A stretch of DNA of 64,000 nucleotides from Barthelona sp. PCE (taxonomy: Eukaryota > Metamonada: BaSk clade): NCBI GenBank assembly GCA_040285745.1, contig JAUFOR010000003.1, positions 62,001-126,000 of the forward strand, given 5' to 3'. The number at the start of each line of letters is the position of its first letter. Position 1 is the first letter of the stretch. Below, piece by piece: positions 25,643-36,377 of the stretch. The translations under genes and the position numbers were made by a program. The notes beneath the pieces were generated by a model, which was not told where the DNA came from, searched no databases, and was given only the letters and a program-made list of their open reading frames with translations.

Positions 25643-27295
25643 ATGAAATTCGTTGGTGTATTACTTTGTCTCCTGATTGTAGCATCCGCTTCAGTCGTTA
25701 CTCTGGACGAGAAGTCCTTTGAAGAAACTATGGCAGCTCAAGAGTTTGCTTTAGTTAAATTCTACGCCCCTTGGTATGTTTTTTTGAACTTATAAGTACG
25801 GTCCTTTCACGTAAATATGTTTAGAGATTGAAATTGCATTTTTTTGAAATTTCTATTCTATGAGAATATTTATTGTGAAACACATTATAAGCACACTGGT
25901 AATTATCTTGAATATCTTACACTTAGGTGCACACACTGCAAAGCTCTCGCTGAGCCATTCACAAAGGCTGCCGAGACTCTTGAATCTTATAAGCACAAGA
26001 TGATCCTTGCTGAAGTCGATTGTGACGATCACGGTGAACTTTGTCAGAAATTTGAGGTCAAGGGCTACCCTACTGTTAAGCTTTTCCGTAATGGCGCTAT
26101 CTTTATGGATTATGAAGGTGGTAGAACTGAGCAAGATATCATTGCTTTCATGGATCGCTTTAACAAGCCTGTTGCTAAGCAGATCAAGAAAGAGGAAATC
26201 GAAACCATTGAGAACCTTCCTTTTACAGTATTTTATCTTAAGGAAGAGTCATTGTTTACCGACATCTCCAATGAAGTCGGACTTAAGATCTCTGAGATGG
26301 ATTTGTACGTTGTTACCATCACTGAAGGTGATGAAAAGGTTGTTGTTCACAAGAACGATGAGGAAGAGCCAATCTCTGAGCTCGTTCTCTCCGAGGACGA
26401 TTCCACCACCACCATCATGGAGTTCATTGGTGCTAACCGTCTTGGTTTAGTCATTGAACTGAACCAGAACACATTCCGTTCCATCTTTGTTCAAGATTCC
26501 CCCCTCATCTTTATGATGTTCCACGATCCAGCAACAGACTCCCTTGATGAGTTCATGGTCGCTTCACGTGCTCTCGCTAAGGAGAAGGGTCGTGGTATTG
26601 CCACATTCACAACAGTTGATGGTGTTATGTTCTCACGTTTCATGGAGAGACTTGGTCTCCCATCCCTCCCTGGTGTCGTCGCCCTTGACATTGGTAAGGA
26701 CAACGTCTTTATTAAGAAGGATGAGGAGCTCCTTCAGTGGATGAATGATGCTCTTGATAACAAACTCGACGCCAATGTTCGTTCCCAAGATGAGCCAGAA
26801 GAGCTTCGTGATGAGAATGGTGTTATCACCGTCGTTGGTACCTCATGGGAGAAGGTTATGGAGGGTGAGTTCCTGGAGAAGACCCGTGTCCTTATGGTTC
26901 ACGCTCCCTGGTGTTCCCACTGTCAGGAATTCAAGCCCATCTACAACAAGGTCGCACAAGACTTTGCTAACGCCGAGCTTCTTGCTGAATTCGAACTTGA
27001 GAAGGATGATATTGTCTTGGCTATGCTCGATGGTGATGGTAACGATATTCCTTCACCTCATGTGCAGATCACCTCATTCCCCACCATTTTTGTTTTCCCT
27101 AAGGGATCTGTTGAGCCCATTGCTTACCCCGAAGATAAGGACCGTACTGAGATCGATGTCATTGAGTATGCTCTTCAAAACCACAAGGGTTCTGAAGACT
27201 GGGATGATGAGGCTTTCCACAGAGCACTTCACAAGACTCTCCCTGCCATGTTCACCGAGGAGTCTGCCGAGGTTGAGGTTGAGGATCTTGCTTAA
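25643..27295 (+). CDS. Protein disulfide isomerase (two exons)
   Basis: Exon 1 (25643-25773) encodes a signal peptide (MKFVGVLLCLLIVASAS) and the start of the first thioredoxin domain up to the Trp of the active site. Exon 2 starts at 25927 and completes it as W-CTHC-K (C45/C48). The spliced protein is 499 residues with a second active site WCSHCQ (C373/C376), so it has the a-b-b'-a' layout of ER PDI. Both active sites deviate from the usual CGHC. The C-terminus is acidic (VEVEDLA) with no KDEL-like signal. It forms and rearranges disulfides in secreted proteins. Codon use is biased, so it is probably highly expressed. AATAAA lies about 35 nt after the stop. Confidence 0.95.
25774..25926 (+). 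other. Spliceosomal intron in the PDI gene (153 nt)
   Basis: It begins GTATGT and ends CTTACACTTAG. Removing it joins TG to G and restores the tryptophan codon and the C-x-x-C active site in frame, which strongly supports these exact ends. The frame is open through most of the intron, so an ORF-only search would miss the true start. Confidence 0.95.
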
Positions 27296-27740
27296 TGTGT
27301 TTGTTTTGTAATGCTTATTGCGTAATAAATAGTTGCATAGATTTGTTTCATTTATTTTCACTTTATAAATATTGTTTCCCATTGGGTAGTCAATTTGTTA
27401 TGTGGAAACCCTGTTAAAAATGCTCAAAACAAAAAATATCCAAAAAATGGAATCTTTAATGTTTGAGTCTTGGGATGAATTTGGAGCCATTGTAAAGAAA
27501 TTCTATACTATATCTACTACCATACTATGATATGGTACCTGATAAAGAAGTAGAAGAAAAGTTTTTTTTGTTTTTAACTGTATTTCGTTACTTGAATAAA
27601 AAATGCATCGGATCTAACTGGTTTTGCATGATATATACACACTATATGCAATGAAATATAAAAATACCTGTTCTTCTATTTTTAACCTTTATTCTTTTCA
27701 TTTTTTGGGAATCAAACTGCTTTTTTTGCTTTAATTGACG
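27296..27740. other. Intergenic region between PDI and the giant surface protein gene
   Basis: A 445-bp AT-rich spacer holding the PDI 3' UTR (AATAAA near 27326) and the promoter of the next gene. No gene seen. Confidence 0.5.
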
Positions 27741-30700
27741 ATGAATATGCTAAAAATAATATTTTTAACCTTTTTGTTGCTACTTTTATCAAATGCAGCT
27801 CCAACTGCTTTAAATACAGTCTCTTTGGATTACTTTAACATTAAGCTAGATTTTGATGCGGACCAATGGGGTTACGTTAAGTTTACTTCCAATGCATCTG
27901 CTGCATGTACCCATTATGTAACTTTCACTGCTCAAGATGCTCCCTTCTTTAATCAAGAAACTGTTACCGAATATACTGTAACGGCCGGAACTACCCAATA
28001 TTTGTGGATCCCCTCATATTGGACTAGCCAGTCGTCATTCAATATGACAGGGTATGCGTCTCATGCCACAGAAGGAACTACATGTGGAGCGGAATACGAT
28101 TTCATCACTGGTAACATCTTAACTGAGAACGAAAGTATCCAGCAAGCCTGGAAATATTCGTTTGTAACTGGTTATACTGAGATGACAGCTCATCACAGTA
28201 TTGAGTATGAGTTTTCAATTCGAAGCGAGAGTTTTGGATCCATTCCATTGGTTGCCTACGAATACACTGATGAGGGTTTCAAGAACCCTCAGTCATTTAC
28301 TGCCACAAACAACACTGTGTACACCAAGACATTCTTTGCTTCAGATTATCTCATTGGTACACCAAAAATTGTTTTCTTTATCGACCGTACGTCCCACTCT
28401 ACTTCGAATATGGACTCATTTGAGGTTGAAAACGTTGTTGTTCGCAAATTTACTCAAGGTAGATTTGTAGATCTTGCTGTTGGTGTCAAACAAACAGTAT
28501 CTATTGCTTCTGATGAGGTCATTATGTTCAAAATTCCTCAAACAGAAGTTCCTAAAGGTTCTTACATGAACATTAGGATCAACGGTGTTGCAGTTACTTC
28601 CCTCGCCAACGTTCACTTGAGCAGGCGTGGATCATTGACATATGACGCATCTTCGGGAATGGACAATGTGTGGACTGATGGTAACTGGTTCAACAAGAAC
28701 ATATATAAGAAGGAAGTCGTTGATTATGCTCATCCGTTCAGTGGTGTGATGTACCTCCGCGTTGAGACAGCCGCTAGAGGAACTTTTAATATTCAGTTCT
28801 CTGTTATTAATGGTATCGATGAACCTCCAGCTCTTAAACCTGGTAAAACGGTTAATCTTGATATCAAAAAAGATACTTACAAGCACTTTACCTTTGAACC
28901 AAAGGATCTGATGGAGCACGAGTTCTATTTCATTAGAATTCTTTCCGCTGATAGTGGAATGGACATTAATGTTTATATTGCTGAAGGCGAGAATCTTGCC
29001 CCCCGAAACGATGAAAGTGATCATACCTCTATCTTTGATCCTACCGTCAAATCATTATCATTCACCACATCATCAATTGATGATCCCATCATTAACATTA
29101 ACCCTTGTCATTTCGACAGAACCAAGAAGTACTACTTCAGTGTTAGTGATGATGATACCAATTCAAACAGTGGTTATGTCATCAGTTTCGAATTGATCCA
29201 TGTTCCTCGAATTGATTTAAGCTCTGGTGTCAGCACTGTACTTCCTCGTATGCGTTCTGGTACTCAAATTCCTTTTGTTTTGGATCCTACAAAGATGAAT
29301 CCCAGTGATTTCTATAAGATCAGCTATGCTCTTTCTGGAAACTGGAAATATTATACTTCAAAGGAGCGTAACTGCGGTGCTTCTACTACTTTCTATGATC
29401 AGTATCATAGTTCGGAATTCCTTCCTGCTTGCGGGATGAGCAAATCTAAACTCTATGGTGTTGTTACTCTTACTAGTATTGCCGAACAGCCCACTATTGG
29501 TCTATATCATTTTACCAATAATATTCGTAAAGTTGAGTTTGGCAAGAAAATAAGCTTGGAGAATCTTCCAGATAAAATTCACAGAACAGTTTATTTTGAG
29601 CTTGATATTCCCAAAAATTTTGATGAGCTCAGAGACAAAATTTTTGTAACAAAATGGAGACGAGCAACCGCGCATTCGAATTCAATCTCTGTTACAGCTG
29701 GTGATTTATGCGTTGGATCATCTTCTTACACATTTACCACTAACGTAGAGCACATTCATTCTTTCAGAGATGATTTAGCTTATATACGTAAGGATGGAAA
29801 GTATTTTGTTAAGGTTTATTATCCCTCCAATGTAGATTTAGATGATGATGTTTCGGTGGAGTTTAAACTCAAAGGAACCAAGAAAATTGTTCTTGATGAG
29901 AACAAATCGTTGACGATCAGAGCTAACGAGGCAATGAACTATGAGATCCATGTTCCTTTCAAGCGCTCTGAAACATACAAGTCAACTTATGATACTATTC
30001 ATTTCGTTGGTCACAACAATATGAATGAGAATTTCTATTATATGGAAACTAATAAGGATGGTAAGCAGTTTTGGAACGGGCTTGATTACCGTTCATTGAG
30101 CCTCTTTAAATTTAGTGCTAATGGATACACTGTTAAGTCATTCCCCCCAACCTCTTCTTATAATGATCGGGTCATGAAGTATTACTACTTTTCCCAGACT
30201 GGATTTGTATACAACCGAGATATCGAGATTATTCGCAAGACATACACACCAATTAAGATTACTGATACTGTTCAGCACATTAAAAAGCCTTATGTAGCTG
30301 GTGGTCAATATCATTATGCATACCTAGAGCCAATGACTATCTCTGAAGAACAGTTTGTTCGTGTTAACTTCATCGCTGCAGATTCAGCAAGTTCCATCAC
30401 CTCCTATTGGTCCCATAACGGTTATTACGATAACAATAGATATGCTGGATCCGACACCTATGATTACATGAATGTGGCGGCCGATGACTTATCTGTTGAG
30501 TTTACTAAGAAGGAACTGGAGGAGCTGCGTTATGTTCGTCTTTTTTCTGATGGTGAAATTTCTATTTCATATGAAATTGTCACAAAATTCGCTGATGTTA
30601 TTCCCATTCCTAGTTCTGGTTATTCTACTCTAACAGCCGTTTATGATTACTCAACTAAACTTGAATTCGAGACCAATTCCACTCTTGACGATGGTAAGAT

Positions 30701-33700
30701 GTATCTACTCACTGCCAAGATCACCAGCATTGTTACCGCTACAACAGTTGCTAGTCGACCCACAACTTATTCACTCAATATTGAGTCTGCTGAGGTTGGT
30801 CGTACTTTTACTGTTTATGCTCAAGATAGTGCAATTGCAGAAGATGAAAAAACTCTATATTATGGCAACACAATTCTCGCTGGTGCTAAATTCCACGGTG
30901 AAAAAATGAAGTTTATCCTTCACACAGATTTGTCAAGAAAGCACATTAAAATTGCTTTCAAGTTGGAAGAAATTATTGTTGATGAAAATGTTAACATCAA
31001 CACTCAAGGTGAAGAACGTAGTGTTGGAAACAAACCTGTCATCTTTAAGTACGAAATTAAGAGCGACATCTATGTTGACTACGATTTTAATATCACTTCT
31101 AAGGGTGCGACAGGTCTTGATCTTGCTAATGACATTGTTATGTATGTTGATTACAACACATTGTACTTTGAGGATGACTCAGTCCATATTGCCAACAGCG
31201 ATGAGTTCACATTCAACCCAGTTGCCGACTACAGAACTCAGTATATGTACATTATGCTTGTTCCAGCATCCAGTTATGGTGCTATCACAAACGAAAGTGT
31301 TACTGCCACAGTTCTTCTCACTTTGGATGAGACTATTCAGTCAATGAATGAGCGTTCTGATAACACTGTCCTAACTATCGCTGATTCAAGCAAGGTATAC
31401 TGGATCAGATACACTATGCCTTCCTCTCTGACGGGTGACAACGCCCAACCCTTCAACATGCATATCAAGACTGTTAACACAGGTGCTAGGTTTGATTTCT
31501 ACGCTATCTTTAGCGAGAACCGTAAGTTTGATCCTACATCGAACGTTGCTGTTATTTTATCCGATAACGATGAAAATGTTTTTGATTTGTATGCTATTGA
31601 TTATGCACAGCTTCATGTTCAGGTGCCTGCTGAATACTACATCAAGGTAAGCTCTTTCACAAGCTGGGTTAGTACAGCAACTGTTTCTGTCGAACCTATT
31701 CCTCTCGTGAGCACCACTGCGCTTTCCCTTGATACACTTAACGCTGTTGCTAATGAGTATACTTACTCAGCTGATCGTGTGTTCAAGTACACTGGTAACT
31801 TCTCTGACTGCACTCACTTGTTCATCCACACAACTGAAACATTTACTGTTTCATCAATGTTGACTGGTGGAGTCACTGCATCTGCTATCACAACAACATC
31901 AGTTGATCGTATGTTTAAGGTTAGCGAGTTTGATGATACAGATACTGATGGTTTGGTGTTCTCTCGCTCATTTGCTGCTTCAGAGACTGCTTCCATCTAT
32001 TTTTCAAAGGTCAATCAGTTAGAGAAAACTCTCACTGCGGTTACTACAACCAATACCCATACACTTGACATTACTACAGGTAGTCTTTTCACAGATTTTG
32101 TGCATTTCACAGTTGAATGGCCTGCTGGTGTTATCCCCTCAACATTGACTTTCGAAACAAACGGAAAGACCTACTATGTATATCAATCTGAGCAATACGC
32201 TTCATCATCCAATATGGTACCACCCTCATGCGGTATTGGCTGTTATACTGTTTCTGATGGTTCGGATATTGAGTTCGATATGTCTGCATTGGTAACCGGT
32301 GATCCTTATATTGCTGGAAAGATGGAGTTCTACCTCGTTCCAAGCTGGAATTATGCGAACAAGGACGATACTGTCAACATGAAGGCAACCTTGGTTACTG
32401 TTGATGATGAGGTTGTTACTACAACTGAGAGCCAGTCAAGCACTACAGCTACTGCTGCATACCGCTACGTTAAGTGGGAATTCCCGAGTAGTATTGGTGC
32501 GAATGGTGCTGTATACATTGATTTTGCTAATGTTACTCTGACTTGTGATACTGATAAGATTGCTTCTCGCCTCATTTCAACATGGACAGACTCTTATTCC
32601 ACTTGGATGCGTTACCTGTATTACAACCCTTCATTGAACAAGGATACTCTTTCTGGTTCATACTGTTATTACAGAGGTTCGGTTGGTGAGTACGAGTCAA
32701 AGGTTATCAAGGTTGTTCCGATCAGCAACGTTGATGAGTTGGAACTGACATTGGATGATACAACCCCTGTTCGTATTGTTAAACCCACACTTGGCAAATT
32801 CGATGATATGAATCAGTACGTTAAGGCATCTGTTGTCAATTACGTTTCTACTAACAAAGACGATGGAGATATGAACGTTGTTCCTGCTCAATTCAATAGC
32901 GGTGTTTATGCTGTTGGATCACAGATTCACTTCTCATCAAACAGCATGGAAGCCAATATTGATCCTATTTCTCATGAAGACTTTTCCATTCTTATTTTCA
33001 GCACAGAGATGCCAACAACTTCAGATTTTTCTGTTCGCACTGAACTGAAGAACTTTACAAAGCTTTCCGGTATGAAACAGTTCGTTTGTAATTCATTGGA
33101 AATGGCTGATGATGAATGTAAGACTTACTGTAAGAGTTACCGTAACAAGATATACAGTAATACAGTATTCACAGAACCCAACGGTTATGTTGAACCTTCT
33201 GGTTTCCGTACTTTTTACATTAAACCTAACACTAACGATACCGCATGTCACATTGAGGTAAAGAGAACAAATGGAAATAACTTTGATGTGAAGGGACGAA
33301 TTACTGATATGAATGATTTGCACTTCTCACCTGCAGTTAACGATTGGTTACGTGTTTCACTCATTACTGTTAATCCTGAAGCTGAGATTTATGGCGCAGC
33401 ACCCATGCATTGGCGTACCATTTGTGATGGTAGTAACATTCAGCCAAAGGCTGACACATGCAAGTGTCATGTTGATGATTGTGAGGTTAAAATTACTGTC
33501 CCTCAACGCATTGGTTATCTCCAGGAGTTGAAGATGGAATCTGACAGCACGATTTCGTTCACAAAGTATCACCCTCAGTCTGGTCATACTATCAATATTG
33601 GTAACGGCGATTCTATTTATGAAGAACTTTACACTAATCATTTCAAGAGTACCGTTATGCCTATTTACGGCACTGTTCCTTACGGTGAGTCGGTTATGTG

Positions 33701-36377
33701 GAGTCACAAACCCAGCAAGAAGATTCATATGTTGGAAACCAACAAGGTGCACAAGGGTTCACTTTATCTGAAAAAACGTTTTGCATTCAAGAAGCCCAAG
33801 AATAACAAACAAACCATTGCTGAGATTATTGTTAAAAACAAGAATCCCTCAAACACATTCAATATATTTTACGGTTGTGACGCTCCTGAATATGGTGATT
33901 CTCAAGTTGCCTGCAGTCAGTCACAGACTGTAACTTACGGTAAAGTAGCTGTCAGCCGTTATCTGGTCCAGAGCGAAGAGAGTACTTTGTTCCGTTTGGT
34001 AGGTTCTGGTGTATTTGTAGATTACGAAATGGAGATTAGAACCATCACGATTGATGACTTTAAGGAGTTAGATTATGGTAAGGAACACTGTTTCACTCCA
34101 TCCTTGAAGAGTAAGAACTTTAAGATTAAACTACCCGAGAGAGGCAGTTCATTGTCGTGGGTGACTGATCGCAATGATGCTATTTATTATGCTCAATCAA
34201 CTTTCATGCGTGACGGTTCATTGGGAAGAATGGACGGTGAACTTCCATATGTTTATGGTTCTGCCAGTGGTTCTCAGCTTCAAGTCGGTAATAATCCGAA
34301 TACATGGTGGTTATTCTCCGCCTATTCATACTATCATGATGGTATTGGTCAGTTCTGCATTCGTACTGAGCTTAAGAGACCCGATTACGGTGATGTTCGT
34401 AGCTATGGTCAGGCCAAGACAGTAACTATTGTTCCCCTGGCCAATACTGGTGTCGAGTTCTTTACCACGAATGAGCGCTCTGTTAGTGCAACTCATAATA
34501 TCTTTGATGGCACTTCCAGGAAGTTCATCAAGGTTGAGATCCCTGATGAGGCAGTTGGTTTCTTCCCCACAAAGGTTATTGGTCTCAAGATGTACGGTAC
34601 TTTTGATCCGGATGATATCTTTGCTGTTGACGCCAATGGTGTAAGATATGATCCCATTGCATCTGTACACTCCACTAACGATTATGATAGTGGAAAACGT
34701 CATCTTTACACGAACTTTACCGCGGGCTCTAATCTTTTCTTGAAGATCAACAGTTATGTCAACGAGAAGATGTCAATTGGTGTATTCCTTGTTGATATCA
34801 GTGATATTGCAGTTGATGTGGCGGATCCAACTTCCCCCATTAAGCCGCACAACCGTAATGCGAAGATCAATATCTTTAGATTAGCGCTTGACACCGAAAA
34901 GATTAAGATGTACGCAACCACCAAGCTTTATGTTGGTGGTTCTTCTTATATTTATGCATATGATGACGTTGGTAATGACATTGATAGTGGCAGTTCAAGT
35001 TCCTATACCATGGATCCAAAACAGTTCAAGTACCATAATCCGAGTAAGCTGATTGTTGTTGTCAGATATCCTGAGGACAATGAGCAAGAGGCAGTCCAAA
35101 GTCAAGCTCTTCAACTGACTTACGCTGTTACTACACCTATCCAGATTACTGAAGGAACCACTACATACACCGTTACTGAAGATAATATTACCCCTTTGAA
35201 CAAGATTCGTATGACTTTTGATAAAAGTATTCTTCTTAATGATGGAGATAAAATTGTTATCGTTGAGAAAAATATTTATGATTCTGTTTCTGATTCTTAT
35301 GTGTCATGTTCTGTTTATTCATCAGACAGTTGGACAACTGAGATTTCGAACTCTGGACCTATGATGAAAGGTGTCTCGAACTTTAAGTATGATTCAACTC
35401 CGATATTTGAAATTTCTTCATGTGGTGTTTCTGATATGACAAAGCTCACCATTCGTGCTATCATTTCAACAGCTGAAGAATTAACTTCAACCCCTGTTAC
35501 AGTCACCAGAGACACGATGGTCAAGATTTTTTATATTAATAAGAAACGTGCTACAAGTATTGAGCTCACTGATATTGTTCTTGATTACGATGAAACTTTC
35601 ATTGGTTCAAACTCGATTGCATTATATGGTGTCCCAACCTCCGATATGGAGAAGAGCTGGGATCTTTACAACATTGAAGAGTATAGTAGTATTGACTTTG
35701 ATGATTTCATGTGGACCAAGGCTGCTGGAGAATACAATATTCCTCCATCCCTTTCCTCCTTCGTTCTTATGACTGAGGGAACTGATTTCCAGAATGATCG
35801 CTTATGGGTCATCGTAACTGTTCATTCGTCACTTCATTCATCGACTTCATTCAAGATTAAAGCTAAAGAACTGAAGCCTTCGTATAAGATTGAATCATGT
35901 GATCGCTCCATTATTGATTTCAATGACGGTTTTGGTGCTGAACTAAACGTTGAAGCAAAGAAATACAAGGACGCTCGTTTCTCATTCCTTAATAATGGTA
36001 TTACCACATTTGTTGATAAGAAAACGATTGAATCCTATAATCAATTGATCTGTCAGCTTTATGTTCCTTATTTCAAGGATGGTCTCATTGCTCAACCTGA
36101 GAGTAAGGATGCTTCATCTATTTACAGCAACGCTAGAGAATTTGTTTCAAACAGCGAACTGTATGATGATTATGGTTACGAAGAACCAGAAGAAGCTCCC
36201 CAGTTCCAGTCTATTGTCGATCCTGATACCTCTTCAAAGGATGAAGGATTTTGGACCGCTGGTACAATATTCTTGATTATCATTCTTGCCATTATTGTTG
36301 GAGCAGTCTTTGTTTGGTGGTTTGTAATTCGTCCTAAAAAGGGAGGAATGAAGACTAAGCAAATTATGCCTAATTAA
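27741..36377 (+). CDS. Giant type I membrane (surface) protein, 2878 residues
   Basis: It begins with a signal peptide (MNMLKIIFLTFLLLLLSNA) and ends with one transmembrane helix (about 2838-2861, IFLIIILAIIVGAVFVWWFV) and a short basic tail (RPKKGGMKTKQIMPN). The 2.8-kb-residue ectodomain is rich in Ser, Thr, Tyr, Asn and Asp, with many N-x-S/T sites and few cysteines. It reads as a string of beta-sandwich-like modules of roughly 130-170 residues. Many of these end in a YY(I/F)-x-V strand and start with a short basic strand after a Pro/Gly turn, a pattern reminiscent of PPC or other secreted beta modules. No EGF, furin-like or leucine-rich repeats are seen, so it is unlike Giardia VSPs or Trichomonas BspA proteins. 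No family recognised; adhesion or cell coat is a guess. Its 3' end overlaps the next gene by 8 nt. Confidence 0.9.
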   Translation: MNMLKIIFLTFLLLLLSNAAPTALNTVSLDYFNIKLDFDADQWGYVKFTSNASAACTHYVTFTAQDAPFFNQETVTEYTVTAGTTQYLWIPSYWTSQSSFNMTGYASHATEGTTCGAEYDFITGNILTENESIQQAWKYSFVTGYTEMTAHHSIEYEFSIRSESFGSIPLVAYEYTDEGFKNPQSFTATNNTVYTKTFFASDYLIGTPKIVFFIDRTSHSTSNMDSFEVENVVVRKFTQGRFVDLAVGVKQTVSIASDEVIMFKIPQTEVPKGSYMNIRINGVAVTSLANVHLSRRGSLTYDASSGMDNVWTDGNWFNKNIYKKEVVDYAHPFSGVMYLRVETAARGTFNIQFSVINGIDEPPALKPGKTVNLDIKKDTYKHFTFEPKDLMEHEFYFIRILSADSGMDINVYIAEGENLAPRNDESDHTSIFDPTVKSLSFTTSSIDDPIININPCHFDRTKKYYFSVSDDDTNSNSGYVISFELIHVPRIDLSSGVSTVLPRMRSGTQIPFVLDPTKMNPSDFYKISYALSGNWKYYTSKERNCGASTTFYDQYHSSEFLPACGMSKSKLYGVVTLTSIAEQPTIGLYHFTNNIRKVEFGKKISLENLPDKIHRTVYFELDIPKNFDELRDKIFVTKWRRATAHSNSISVTAGDLCVGSSSYTFTTNVEHIHSFRDDLAYIRKDGKYFVKVYYPSNVDLDDDVSVEFKLKGTKKIVLDENKSLTIRANEAMNYEIHVPFKRSETYKSTYDTIHFVGHNNMNENFYYMETNKDGKQFWNGLDYRSLSLFKFSANGYTVKSFPPTSSYNDRVMKYYYFSQTGFVYNRDIEIIRKTYTPIKITDTVQHIKKPYVAGGQYHYAYLEPMTISEEQFVRVNFIAADSASSITSYWSHNGYYDNNRYAGSDTYDYMNVAADDLSVEFTKKELEELRYVRLFSDGEISISYEIVTKFADVIPIPSSGYSTLTAVYDYSTKLEFETNSTLDDGKMYLLTAKITSIVTATTVASRPTTYSLNIESAEVGRTFTVYAQDSAIAEDEKTLYYGNTILAGAKFHGEKMKFILHTDLSRKHIKIAFKLEEIIVDENVNINTQGEERSVGNKPVIFKYEIKSDIYVDYDFNITSKGATGLDLANDIVMYVDYNTLYFEDDSVHIANSDEFTFNPVADYRTQYMYIMLVPASSYGAITNESVTATVLLTLDETIQSMNERSDNTVLTIADSSKVYWIRYTMPSSLTGDNAQPFNMHIKTVNTGARFDFYAIFSENRKFDPTSNVAVILSDNDENVFDLYAIDYAQLHVQVPAEYYIKVSSFTSWVSTATVSVEPIPLVSTTALSLDTLNAVANEYTYSADRVFKYTGNFSDCTHLFIHTTETFTVSSMLTGGVTASAITTTSVDRMFKVSEFDDTDTDGLVFSRSFAASETASIYFSKVNQLEKTLTAVTTTNTHTLDITTGSLFTDFVHFTVEWPAGVIPSTLTFETNGKTYYVYQSEQYASSSNMVPPSCGIGCYTVSDGSDIEFDMSALVTGDPYIAGKMEFYLVPSWNYANKDDTVNMKATLVTVDDEVVTTTESQSSTTATAAYRYVKWEFPSSIGANGAVYIDFANVTLTCDTDKIASRLISTWTDSYSTWMRYLYYNPSLNKDTLSGSYCYYRGSVGEYESKVIKVVPISNVDELELTLDDTTPVRIVKPTLGKFDDMNQYVKASVVNYVSTNKDDGDMNVVPAQFNSGVYAVGSQIHFSSNSMEANIDPISHEDFSILIFSTEMPTTSDFSVRTELKNFTKLSGMKQFVCNSLEMADDECKTYCKSYRNKIYSNTVFTEPNGYVEPSGFRTFYIKPNTNDTACHIEVKRTNGNNFDVKGRITDMNDLHFSPAVNDWLRVSLITVNPEAEIYGAAPMHWRTICDGSNIQPKADTCKCHVDDCEVKITVPQRIGYLQELKMESDSTISFTKYHPQSGHTINIGNGDSIYEELYTNHFKSTVMPIYGTVPYGESVMWSHKPSKKIHMLETNKVHKGSLYLKKRFAFKKPKNNKQTIAEIIVKNKNPSNTFNIFYGCDAPEYGDSQVACSQSQTVTYGKVAVSRYLVQSEESTLFRLVGSGVFVDYEMEIRTITIDDFKELDYGKEHCFTPSLKSKNFKIKLPERGSSLSWVTDRNDAIYYAQSTFMRDGSLGRMDGELPYVYGSASGSQLQVGNNPNTWWLFSAYSYYHDGIGQFCIRTELKRPDYGDVRSYGQAKTVTIVPLANTGVEFFTTNERSVSATHNIFDGTSRKFIKVEIPDEAVGFFPTKVIGLKMYGTFDPDDIFAVDANGVRYDPIASVHSTNDYDSGKRHLYTNFTAGSNLFLKINSYVNEKMSIGVFLVDISDIAVDVADPTSPIKPHNRNAKINIFRLALDTEKIKMYATTKLYVGGSSYIYAYDDVGNDIDSGSSSSYTMDPKQFKYHNPSKLIVVVRYPEDNEQEAVQSQALQLTYAVTTPIQITEGTTTYTVTEDNITPLNKIRMTFDKSILLNDGDKIVIVEKNIYDSVSDSYVSCSVYSSDSWTTEISNSGPMMKGVSNFKYDSTPIFEISSCGVSDMTKLTIRAIISTAEELTSTPVTVTRDTMVKIFYINKKRATSIELTDIVLDYDETFIGSNSIALYGVPTSDMEKSWDLYNIEEYSSIDFDDFMWTKAAGEYNIPPSLSSFVLMTEGTDFQNDRLWVIVTVHSSLHSSTSFKIKAKELKPSYKIESCDRSIIDFNDGFGAELNVEAKKYKDARFSFLNNGITTFVDKKTIESYNQLICQLYVPYFKDGLIAQPESKDASSIYSNAREFVSNSELYDDYGYEEPEEAPQFQSIVDPDTSSKDEGFWTAGTIFLIIILAIIVGAVFVWWFVIRPKKGGMKTKQIMPN

